A DNA stretch of 35,819 nt, from positions 1 to 35,819 of the forward strand of contig JAGWYA010000008.1 of NCBI GenBank assembly GCA_018969615.1, in the 5' to 3' direction. The DNA is from Patescibacteria group bacterium. Its GTDB lineage: Bacteria; Patescibacteriota; Minisyncoccia; UBA6257; 02-FULL-45-10c. A program made the position numbers and the translations under genes. The notes beneath the pieces were generated by a model. That model saw nothing but the letters and a program-made list of their open reading frames with translations, was not told where the DNA came from and did not search any database. Shown here piece after piece: positions 9,334 through 19,746 of this stretch (position 1 is the first letter of the stretch; each line of letters starts with the position of its first letter).

Positions 9334-9905
9334 TAGAACAATGTTTGCATTCCGGTCGAGGGGAGGCGGTGCTGCCAGTTGAAGTCTACTTTCACGATCT
9401 CTTTGCCGTGGTTCGTCGGGACGAGGAGCCAGCCCTGTTTCATGCCGAGCTCATAGAGGTCTTTGGTGATCTTCACATCATTGAGGCAATAACTCTTCAA
9501 CTCCTCGAAGCGTCCTTCATTGTAGAACTTGATCGCCTCCAGACCGTGTGCGGTCTTGCCGGTTTTGAGGTTGGTATGCGCGAGCTGGTCGAGGCTGACG
9601 CGATGCCCGAGCTTTTCTTCGATGTCATCCAGGATATCCAGGCTCTCGATCGCTTTTACATTGAACGGATAATAGGCGTTGAGCACCGGAATATCGAACC
9701 GGTTGCTGCTGAAGCCGACGATCAGGCCCGCGCTCTGGAGGACCGGGCCGAGCTTATCGAGTTCGTTCTCGAAGAATGAAAGATACTCATTCTTCTTGTA
9801 TGAAAAGACACCGACAAAGGAAATTTGCAGTTTTTCGATGTTCGCCGCCCCGCCGACATCGGCGAAGGTGTTCTTGGTTTCGATATCAATAACGAGTTTG
9901 TCCAT
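9333..9905 (-). CDS. RNase H-fold / DnaQ-like 3'-5' exonuclease-type protein
   Basis: LVIDIETKNTFADVGG, IVGFSSNRFDIPVLNAYY, LKSYCLNDVKITKDLY. Confidence 0.75.
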   Translation of the reverse strand: MDKLVIDIETKNTFADVGGAANIEKLQISFVGVFSYKKNEYLSFFENELDKLGPVLQSAGLIVGFSSNRFDIPVLNAYYPFNVKAIESLDILDDIEEKLGHRVSLDQLAHTNLKTGKTAHGLEAIKFYNEGRFEELKSYCLNDVKITKDLYELGMKQGWLLVPTNHGKEIVKVDFNWQHRLPSTGMQTLF

Positions 9906-9980
9906 AATGAAAAGTGAGTAGAGCGTAGCGCATAGGCAGTGGTTTTTTCTACGGGCCGCTTCCTACTTTCTACTGCCTAT

Positions 9981-10505
9981 CTATACGTGTCGGTCCGCAA
10001 CCTTGCTTGCCGCAAAACTGTCCGGCTTGGTGCGCGCTTCAAAATTGTTTGCCCGGACCGCGCCGACGAGTTCCTGGATCATCGTGCGGGTCGCGCCATT
10101 CTCGCCGACGTCGACGTGGACCTCGAACGCGCATTTATCGAGCTTCGCCTCTTTTAAAAGCGTCACCAGTTCTTTGCTGAGCTCGATCGAGAAGAGGACC
10201 TCCTGCCACATGCGATCGCGGAGCGTGTGGATGTTGCCGGCTCCCAGATGCCGCCAGAAATACCGGCCGCCGCGGCCGACGCGGTGCACGACGATCGCGG
10301 TCACGAAATCAGCCTTATCAGCGGGGCGCTTTTCGGAGTCGCTGCCGACGATGATCTTGTATTCGCGGTTCGGCTCTTCCGCAACGAAGTCGGCAACGGC
10401 GCGCACGACCTGTTCGGTGGTGAGCATAAGCCCGAAGGAACTATGGAATAGTGGTCGAGAGGGGGTCATGAGTCGTACCCTACGGCTTTTCGAGCGCTCA
10501 GTCAA
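9981..10505 (-). CDS. Predicted RNase H-like protein, YkuK/DUF458-like
   Basis: IIVGSDSEKRPADKADFVTAIVVHR...GGRYFWRH; true start may be the internal Met at 10427 (MLTTEQ). Confidence 0.7.
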   Translation of the reverse strand: MTERSKSRRVRLMTPSRPLFHSSFGLMLTTEQVVRAVADFVAEEPNREYKIIVGSDSEKRPADKADFVTAIVVHRVGRGGRYFWRHLGAGNIHTLRDRMWQEVLFSIELSKELVTLLKEAKLDKCAFEVHVDVGENGATRTMIQELVGAVRANNFEARTKPDSFAASKVADRHV

Positions 10506-10515
10506 TGATTTATTC

Positions 10516-10647
10516 GGATCATCTCTATCGCGAAATCATGGTTCGGCTACTCCGGCGGTAGCCGCCCATTACGCCTCACCGCCAAAACTCGCCCTTGGCG
10601 AGGCCGATCTTTTGGCGGTTCCGGAGTTTCCGCATATAGAGAGATCC
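10516..10647. repeat. 132-bp nested palindromic element / structured RNA candidate
   Basis: Correctly nested pairs: GGATC/GATCC, CTCTAT/ATAGAG, CTCCGG/CCGGAG, ACCGCCAAAA/TTTTGGCGGT, CTCGCC/GGCGAG. Confidence 0.75.
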
Positions 10648-10744
10648 TCACCGAGAAGGGGCTTGGAAATCTAAGCTGAATACCGCTCCGAAAGTTTCTC
10701 TCAAATGATGAATAGCATCGTTGAGAGATAGCAGAGTTATTTAT

Positions 10745-10773
10745 TTGACATCACAGATGTTTCTAAGTATTAT
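10745..10773 (+). promoter_or_regulatory. Sigma70-type promoter
   Basis: TTGACA-17 nt-TATTAT. Confidence 0.7.
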
Positions 10774-10811
10774 ATTTTCAGCTACTCAACAACTTTTCAA
10801 GGAGGAATACC

Positions 10812-11210
10812 GTGAAAACCGACAGTCAGCAAAAGGCCAAATCGCTGGATCGGAAGAATCTCATGACGTACATACTTTTGATATATGCGTTCGGTATTAT
10901 AGCGGTGAGCCGTCTTGTTGCATTGTACGCGAACCTTATTTCGCTGGAGCGCGCTAGTGGGATTGCTGATGGAGCTTTTGCTGTGGCTCTCCCGCTTTTT
11001 TTCGTACACCTGCTTTTTTACCGCGATGGATCTTCCGAAAAGCATCTCATCATGAAGGATAGTTATGGACTTTTAAGAAAGGTTAAGGTTTTGGAAGAGA
11101 CAGACAAAACTTACCTTATATCCTGTGATGACCTTACTTCTCGTCCGAAGCGCATATATAAGGATGATCCGGAGATCATTGAGGTGATCTCTGCATCGGA
11201 TCCTGAATAA
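10812..11210 (+). CDS. Hypothetical membrane protein (GTG start)
   Basis: AAGGAGG ribosome-binding site at 10799-10805, promoter upstream, two hydrophobic segments. Confidence 0.75.
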   Translation: MKTDSQQKAKSLDRKNLMTYILLIYAFGIIAVSRLVALYANLISLERASGIADGAFAVALPLFFVHLLFYRDGSSEKHLIMKDSYGLLRKVKVLEETDKTYLISCDDLTSRPKRIYKDDPEIIEVISASDPE

Positions 11211-11219
11211 GTTTTCTTC

Positions 11220-11246
11220 AAGCAACCTTCGCATAGGTTGCTTTTT
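11220..11246 (+). terminator. Rho-independent terminator
   Basis: AAGCAACC-TTCGCATA-GGTTGCTTTTT. Confidence 0.8.
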
Positions 11247-11339
11247 ATTTTTTTAATACGGCTTTTATGGATCTAAGCCAATAAAAATTTACGGACATTT
11301 GAAATATTTTTTAAGCTTAATTAAGTACAATTAAGTTTA

Positions 11340-11367
11340 TTGACATTAGAAGATGGAGATATATAAT
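11340..11367 (+). promoter_or_regulatory. Near-consensus promoter for candidate ncRNA
   Basis: TTGACA (11340-11345)-16 nt-TATAAT (11362-11367). Confidence 0.75.
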
Positions 11368-11373
11368 TATCAT

Positions 11374-11545
11374 ATAGATTCGATATATAAAAATCCCCTT
11401 ATCGGGAGCACCATATTAAGGAAATCAATTAAACAAGGCCTTGTTTTTTAGAAGTTCGTACGAGCTTCCTACCGTTGCAAGCGGTTAAAAGTGCGCTAGA
11501 TTCCCTTGTCACAATACAGTACCCCCAATAAAGGGGTTTTTATTT
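11374..11545 (+). ncRNA. Candidate structured small RNA (about 170 nt), 6S-like closing-stem topology possible
   Basis: Promoter to terminator, no ORF in track; 5' ATAAAAATCCCCTT pairs with 3' AAGGGGTTTTTAT; inner stem AAGGAAATC/GATTCCCTT. Confidence 0.6.
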
Positions 11546-11551
11546 TATAAG

Positions 11552-11608
11552 AACCGATGCAAAGGTAGTAGCTTCCTCACAAGCGCCTAGCTTTGAACCG
11601 GTTTTTTT
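11552..11608 (+). terminator. Terminator-like hairpin with long loop
   Basis: AACCG-ATG-CAAAG ... CTTTG-AAC-CGGTT followed by T run. Confidence 0.6.
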
Positions 11609-11710
11609 CAATGTTCTTAACTTAATTTTATCACGAAATGGGCGGAAATATAAGGTTCCGCCTGAATAAACTGTTTATGACTTTCTAGCTTTAAGGTTAT
11701 TATATTTAAT

Positions 11711-13060
11711 ATGAAGCGTTACTATTTCGATCATGCGGCGGCGACGCCGCTCGACCCTGCGGTTGAGAAGGCGATGAAGCCGTATTGGCGCGAGATCGCC
11801 GGGAATCCGGGTTCGCTCCATTGGTTCGGCCAACAGGCATCGGCAGCCGTGTTTTCGGCACGCGAAACGATCGCGAAGTCGCTGGGTTGCGGTTATGGAG
11901 AGATCATCTTCACCGGATCGGCGACCGAAGCGAACAATCTTGCGCTTCGCGGCGTAATGAAGAGCGTTCTAAATGATAGAAATGTTCTAGGTGTTGTAAA
12001 TGATAAAACAACAGACAGAACAATTAGAACAGCCGGAACAGATAGAACGATGATTGCGGGGAAGCCGAAGATCATCGTGTCCGCCATTGAACACGACTCG
12101 ATCTTGGATACCTGTAAAGATCTTGAAAAAGAAGGCGTGGAAGTGGTGTATCTTCCAGTATCGAAAGCGGGAATCGTTGATCCGGCGTCCGTAGCCAAGG
12201 CGCTCGATGAACGGACCGTTCTGGTTTCCATTATGTATGCGAACAACGAGATCGGGACGATCCAACCAATTTCTGAAATCGCCAAGATTGTCAGCGATTT
12301 CAGAAAAGAATCAAGAATAAGGAATAAGGAATTAGGGAAGAATCCAAATCCCATTATTCATAATTCATTATTCGATCTTCCACTGCTTCATACCGATGCC
12401 GTCCAGGCGTTCAATTATCTTTCCTGCAACGTTGAAGAACTTGGCGTTGATCTGCTGACGCTTTCGGCGCAGAAGATCTACGGACCGAAAGGAGTCGGGT
12501 TGTTATACGCTCGAGATGCTCAAGTTTTTGTAGATGATAAAAAAACTGGAACAGTTAGAACAATTCCACCATTAGAACCTCTCATCACGGGCGGCGGGCA
12601 GGAACGCGGGATGCGTTCGGGTACGGAGAACGTTCCGGGGATCGTCGGCTTTGCCGCAGCGGTGAAGCGCACCGATGTAATGCGCGAGAAAGAAGTCCGG
12701 CGCTTAAGCGCGCTGCAAAAATATTTTTTGGAAGAACTGCACAAGTTCGCTCCGAAAGTTGCGCTGAACGGCGATCGGGGGAAAAGGATCCCGAATAATA
12801 TCAATCTTGAGATCCCGCCGCCCGCTGACGGAAAGGGCAGCGCCCAGGACCTGGTGATCGCGCTTGATCTTGCCGGATTCGCGGTTTCGCCCGGCTCGGC
12901 CTGTGCGGCGCACACCTGCGCCCCTTCGCATGTGCTTCGCGCACTCGGTCATTCGCCGGTCCGCGCAATGAGCGGTATCCGGATCACTTTGGGGCGCCAG
13001 ACGGACAAAAAAGCGCTTAATTCCTTGCTTCGCGCCCTGCGAAACCTTTTGAAGAATTAA
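11711..13060 (+). CDS. Cysteine desulfurase (NifS/IscS-type)
   Basis: YFDHAAATPLDP, SAIEHDS, LSAQKIYGPKG (PLP Lys), GSACAAHTCAPSHVL (active-site Cys). Confidence 0.92.
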   Translation: MKRYYFDHAAATPLDPAVEKAMKPYWREIAGNPGSLHWFGQQASAAVFSARETIAKSLGCGYGEIIFTGSATEANNLALRGVMKSVLNDRNVLGVVNDKTTDRTIRTAGTDRTMIAGKPKIIVSAIEHDSILDTCKDLEKEGVEVVYLPVSKAGIVDPASVAKALDERTVLVSIMYANNEIGTIQPISEIAKIVSDFRKESRIRNKELGKNPNPIIHNSLFDLPLLHTDAVQAFNYLSCNVEELGVDLLTLSAQKIYGPKGVGLLYARDAQVFVDDKKTGTVRTIPPLEPLITGGGQERGMRSGTENVPGIVGFAAAVKRTDVMREKEVRRLSALQKYFLEELHKFAPKVALNGDRGKRIPNNINLEIPPPADGKGSAQDLVIALDLAGFAVSPGSACAAHTCAPSHVLRALGHSPVRAMSGIRITLGRQTDKKALNSLLRALRNLLKN

Positions 13061-13075
13061 TTCGTATATATTTTT

Positions 13076-14350
13076 ATGGATAAAAAATTCTTATCACAAT
13101 TAATCGTGGTCGCCTTTGTCGCCGCGTCGGTGAGCTTTTTGGTTTCCGGCCCCGTCGTGCACGCCAATGTGATCACCGATTTCCTTCACCAACTTGAGAC
13201 GCTGGTGCCGGGCGTTGCAAATTCCGGCATGACCGCTCCGACGGCATCGTCGACGCCGGCAGTGGCCCAGTATCAATCGACCGACGTGCACGAGCAGGCG
13301 GTGATCGCTGCGGTCAAAAAAACATCGCAGTCCGTGGTCTCGGTCATCATCTCAAAGGATGTGCCGATCATCGAACAGTGTCCGGCGGCGAATCCGTTCG
13401 GCGATCTTCCTCCGGAGTTTCAGCAGTTCTTCGGCGGCAGCGGTACGCAGTATACGCAGCCGTGCCAAAAGGGAACGCAAAAACAGGAAGTGGGCGGCGG
13501 GTCAGGGTTCATTATCTCCTCCGACGGTTTGATCCTGACGAACAAGCATGTGGTCTCCGATACGCAGGCGGAGTATACCGTTTTTACCAATGACGGAAAG
13601 AAATATACCGCAAAGGTACTCGCCCGCGATCCGGTGCAGGACCTCGCGGTCTTAAAGATCGATGCGGTGGGTCTGACGCCGCTGCAGCTCGGGGATTCCG
13701 ACGGGATCCAGCTCGGCCAGACCGCGATCGCGATCGGGAATGCGCTGGGCGAGTTCCGCAATACGGTTTCGGTCGGCGTGGTTTCGGGCCTTTCGCGCAG
13801 CATTACTGCGTCCGACGGCTTTACGGGTAGTAGTGAAAGTTTGAGCGGTCTGATCCAGACCGGCGCCGCAATCAATCCGGGAAATTCCGGCGGTCCGCTT
13901 TTGAATCTGCAGGGCGAAGTGATCGGTGTGAACACGGCGGTCGCGTCCGGCGCGCAGAACATCGGATTTTCGATCCCGATCAATGATGCAAAGCGCGATA
14001 TCGCCTCCGTGGAAAAGACCGGCACGATCCAGGTTCCATTCCTCGGCGTCCGCTATATCCAATTGGACAGCACGATCGCGAAACAGGAAAACTTGAGCGT
14101 CCAGAATGGTGCCTTGGTGCGCGGTGATAGTACCGGTCCTGCGGTGGTCTCCGGCTCTCCGGCGGACAAAGCGGGCCTGCAGGCGGAAGATATCATTACC
14201 AAAGTGGACGGCACGGCGATCGATCAGGACCATACGCTTGGCTCGCTTATTCAGAAGCATAACGTAGGAGATACGATCACTTTAACGGTCCTTCGCAAAG
14301 GAAAGACGATCACGCTGACGGCAACATTGGAAGCTCAAAAAACGAGTTAG
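13076..14350 (+). CDS. HtrA/DegP-like serine protease with PDZ domain
   Basis: GGGSGFIISSDGLILTNKHVV, DLAVLKID, NPGNSGGPLLN, C-terminal PDZ. Confidence 0.93.
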   Translation: MDKKFLSQLIVVAFVAASVSFLVSGPVVHANVITDFLHQLETLVPGVANSGMTAPTASSTPAVAQYQSTDVHEQAVIAAVKKTSQSVVSVIISKDVPIIEQCPAANPFGDLPPEFQQFFGGSGTQYTQPCQKGTQKQEVGGGSGFIISSDGLILTNKHVVSDTQAEYTVFTNDGKKYTAKVLARDPVQDLAVLKIDAVGLTPLQLGDSDGIQLGQTAIAIGNALGEFRNTVSVGVVSGLSRSITASDGFTGSSESLSGLIQTGAAINPGNSGGPLLNLQGEVIGVNTAVASGAQNIGFSIPINDAKRDIASVEKTGTIQVPFLGVRYIQLDSTIAKQENLSVQNGALVRGDSTGPAVVSGSPADKAGLQAEDIITKVDGTAIDQDHTLGSLIQKHNVGDTITLTVLRKGKTITLTATLEAQKTS

Positions 14351-14404
14351 TGTGCTATACTGATAAATACAGTTTATTATTATTTACTCACCATTTTATC
14401 TTCT

Positions 14405-15385
14405 ATGAAGAACATTATTATTAGCGGTTTGTCGGCGGCTTTGATCGCCACGGGATTGCCGGTCGTGTTCGCTCAGACGACTACGGCGGTTCCGGTCGTC
14501 GCTCTTCCGGCACCGGTAGCGGCGCAGGGTCAGGATGCGGCGCAGCAACGGGAAGCATTGAGACAGCAGATCCAGGCGCAGATCGACGCATTGCGCGCGC
14601 AGACCCGGGAGCAGGACCAGGCTGCAGCGACTGCGACTCAGGCTGAAGTCAGGGGATTGCGGGAGCAGGCGCAGGCAGCAGCAACGGCAACGCGTGCTGA
14701 GATGCAGAATGTGAACGAACAGATGCGGCAGACGATGCAAGCAGAAGCGACCGCAACGCCGGAACTGCGGGCCGCATCGCGTTTACAATATCAGCAGGAA
14801 CGTTCGGCGATCCTTGATCAGATGAAGCAGGAGCATGAGACGTTCCTTCAGAACGTTCAGGCGGCTCGTCAGACATTGCAGCAGAAGCGCGCGTCGGAAC
14901 AGGCCGATCTGAAGGCTCGCCTTGCGAACATTAAGGATCAGGCGAAAGCGGCGACGGTTCAGCAGCTGGATCAGCGGTTTACCGATATCAACCAGAACAT
15001 CACTTCTCAGTGGGTGAATACGCTCGCCATTTTGAGCGATATCGTGACGAAGATCAGTTCTCGCGCGGATACATTAGAATCGAATGGCGCTGATGTGAGC
15101 GCCGTGCGCACGGCAGTGACCGCTGCGCAGACAGCGATCGATGCGGCGCGCACGGGAGTGACCGCGCAGACCGCAAAAACCTATCCGATGAATGTCACGA
15201 CCGATACAACTTTGAAATCGGTGGTCTCTCAGGTGCGTGATACGCTGAATACCGATCTGAAAGCGACTCGTGATTTATTGCAGGCAGCGCACAATATGGT
15301 AGCTGCAGCAGCGCAGGCGCTGAACGCGGTTCCGGGCGCATCCCAGCCTGAAGCAACGACGACCCCGGCGACGACAACGCAATAA
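14405..15385 (+). CDS. Secreted coiled-coil-like hypothetical protein
   Basis: Signal peptide ending ...VVFAQT; Ala/Gln/Glu-rich body. Confidence 0.7.
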   Translation: MKNIIISGLSAALIATGLPVVFAQTTTAVPVVALPAPVAAQGQDAAQQREALRQQIQAQIDALRAQTREQDQAAATATQAEVRGLREQAQAAATATRAEMQNVNEQMRQTMQAEATATPELRAASRLQYQQERSAILDQMKQEHETFLQNVQAARQTLQQKRASEQADLKARLANIKDQAKAATVQQLDQRFTDINQNITSQWVNTLAILSDIVTKISSRADTLESNGADVSAVRTAVTAAQTAIDAARTGVTAQTAKTYPMNVTTDTTLKSVVSQVRDTLNTDLKATRDLLQAAHNMVAAAAQALNAVPGASQPEATTTPATTTQ

Positions 15386-15410
15386 ACCATCTCATTAAAC
15401 TCTCAATTCT

Positions 15411-15662
15411 ATGACAAATATCTCGAAAAAAGCATGGGTATGGATCGTGGTGGTCGTTGCGGTGCTTGCGGTAGTGGCCTGGTTCTGGTGGGCGCATATG
15501 GCGGTCGCCCCGTCGCCGTCGGACGTTCTTTCGACGACAACGGTCGCGGCAATGAGCGGAACCGACACGACGAACTCCATTTCGCAGGAACTGCAGAACG
15601 TGAACATCCCGGATCCTTCCCAGGATCTCCAGAGCACGAACGCAGCAGTGAACTCGCTCTAA
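15411..15662 (+). CDS. Small single-TM hypothetical protein
   Basis: VWIVVVVAVLAVVAWFWWAHM. Confidence 0.6.
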   Translation: MTNISKKAWVWIVVVVAVLAVVAWFWWAHMAVAPSPSDVLSTTTVAAMSGTDTTNSISQELQNVNIPDPSQDLQSTNAAVNSL

Positions 15663-15676
15663 GACGTTCGATAAAG

Positions 15677-15733
15677 ATCCGCCCTGAAATAGGGCGGATT
15701 TTTATTGACAGCATCGGAGACAGGTTCTATGCT
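15677..15733 (+). promoter_or_regulatory. Terminator fused to promoter (module 1)
   Basis: ATCCGCCCT-GAAAT-AGGGCGGAT-TTTTA then TTGACA (15705)-17-TATGCT (15728). Confidence 0.75.
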
Positions 15734-15769
15734 GACGATAGATCTTTTTTCAAAAAAGAGGAATGAAAA

Positions 15770-16003
15770 ATGCTGGGACTGATCGTGTCGGTCGTCATCG
15801 CTTGGATTGTTTTGGGTATTATTGATCGCATCGCACATCATCTCGGACTCTCTCTTAATTCATGGACGATGAGCTTCGCCCGGACGGTGGGTGTTCTCCT
15901 GGTGTTTTCCATGATACAGCCCTTCAGTTCTCGCGGGGAAATACTCTTTTACCTTGTGTTGTTCATGGTCTTTGATCACATGTTTTGCCGCCGCTCTCCT
16001 TAA
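15770..16003 (+). CDS. Small membrane protein, paralog A
   Basis: LGLSLNSWTMSFARTVGVLLVFSMIQPFSSR. Confidence 0.65.
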   Translation: MLGLIVSVVIAWIVLGIIDRIAHHLGLSLNSWTMSFARTVGVLLVFSMIQPFSSRGEILFYLVLFMVFDHMFCRRSP

Positions 16004-16012
16004 TAAAGATCG

Positions 16013-16065
16013 ATCCGCCTTCGGGCGGATTTTTATTGACAGTGCCGGCGCCTGACCCCTATGCT
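16013..16065 (+). promoter_or_regulatory. Terminator fused to promoter (module 2)
   Basis: ATCCGCC-TTCG-GGCGGAT-TTTTA then TTGACA (16036)-18-TATGCT (16060). Confidence 0.75.
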
Positions 16066-16101
16066 AACAGTAGATCGTTTTGATAGAGCGAGGCACAAAA
16101 G

Positions 16102-16335
16102 ATGACCGCGTTCATGCTGGAGATAGCCGCAGCCGCCGTACTTTACGAAGTCATACATATACTTGCGCTTCGTTTCGGCCTTTCTCCTAAGTCTTGGAGT
16201 GTGGGCTTTCTGCGCTCGGCGGTCCTTCTTGCCGCGATCTCGTTGATCAAACCTTTTCCCTCCCGGGCTGCGCTCCTGCTTTTTGGGGGCATCCTTGTTG
16301 TCATTGATCATCTGACTTACCGTTTTTTCATGTAA
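16102..16335 (+). CDS. Small membrane protein, paralog B
   Basis: FGLSPKSWSVGFLRSAVLLAAISLIKPFPSR; resembles the preceding ORF. Confidence 0.65.
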   Translation: MTAFMLEIAAAAVLYEVIHILALRFGLSPKSWSVGFLRSAVLLAAISLIKPFPSRAALLLFGGILVVIDHLTYRFFM

Positions 16336-16342
16336 CTGTTTT

Positions 16343-16396
16343 GATCCGCCTCCGGGCGGATCTTTTATTGACTTTAGGTCGCTGGCTTCGTAGGCT
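16343..16396 (+). promoter_or_regulatory. Terminator fused to promoter (module 3)
   Basis: GATCCGCC-TCCG-GGCGGATC-TTTTA then TTGACT (16368)-17-TAGGCT (16391). Confidence 0.7.
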
Positions 16397-16430
16397 AAAA
16401 GTGATCTTTGAAATGGTACGGAGGCGAAAG

Positions 16431-16805
16431 ATGGAGACCGCTCCGGACAAAATGAAGCTCGCCACAAAGATGAAAGTCTACCGGGTCATTGCCTGGATGA
16501 TCAACTGCGCTTTCTTTTCGGGGATCCTTGCGTTCCTGTATATGGTTCGCAAAGACCTCGGCATTGATCCTTTTCGTTTGGCGATCGGCATGGTCGCTTC
16601 GTACATCGGGATCTACCTGTTCGAGCAGATCGCGTTCATGCTCAAATTCCCCCGGAAATCTTTGCCGGCAAGCGTGATCCGGGTGAGCATGTTCCTGGCC
16701 GGTGTTTTCTACGGCTGGCACATTCCCGATCCGAGCGCCGGCGCGATGATCATTGTGGTAGCTCTGGTTGTCTTCGATCTTTTTCATCGCAGTCATTTTA
16801 CGTGA
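16431..16805 (+). CDS. Small multi-TM membrane protein
   Basis: Start chosen downstream of module 3 promoter, preceded by GGAGGCGAAAG; METAPDKMKLATKMKVYRVIAWM. Confidence 0.65.
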   Translation: METAPDKMKLATKMKVYRVIAWMINCAFFSGILAFLYMVRKDLGIDPFRLAIGMVASYIGIYLFEQIAFMLKFPRKSLPASVIRVSMFLAGVFYGWHIPDPSAGAMIIVVALVVFDLFHRSHFT

Positions 16806-16810
16806 GCTTT

Positions 16811-16837
16811 GCCCTCGACCGTTGTCGGGGGCATTTT
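16811..16837 (+). terminator. Rho-independent terminator upstream of clpB
   Basis: GCCCTCGAC-CGTT-GTCGGGGGC-ATTTTTA. Confidence 0.75.
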
Positions 16838-16889
16838 TATATCTTGCGGTGAGCTTGCCGAACTAGTTTATAGTGAGCCAGCCGAACTA

Positions 16890-16916
16890 TTAGCACTCTC
16901 ATTGACAGAGTGCTAA
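16890..16916 (+). promoter_or_regulatory. CIRCE operator (HrcA site)
   Basis: TTAGCACTC-N9-GAGTGCTAA exact; the TTGACA -35 lies across the N9 spacer, TATGCT -10 at 16926-16931. Confidence 0.95.
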
Positions 16917-16937
16917 TTCGTACGATATGCTAAAATA

Positions 16938-17088
16938 AAACTATGCCGGGTAGTAGATCTGCGGTTAGAATTTAACTTTATTCGCGTTGATCGACCTGAC
17001 ATTATATATAAATAACCAGCGGGCGATATCTTAATAATAAAATTCAAACTAAATTCTGCGAATAAGCACCGCAGATTCACAACCCGGT
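16938..17088 (+). promoter_or_regulatory. Long structured clpB 5'UTR
   Basis: ATGCCGGGT (16943-16951) pairs with ACCCGGTAT (17082-17090, containing AT of the start codon); GATCTGCGGT/ACCGCAGAT adjacent. Confidence 0.65.

Positions 17089-19746
<2,658 letters not shown>

Noticed and set aside
9333-10505. Two adjacent RNase H-fold genes as a defence system
   Set aside because: Both resemble widespread housekeeping-type families and no defence partner is nearby.
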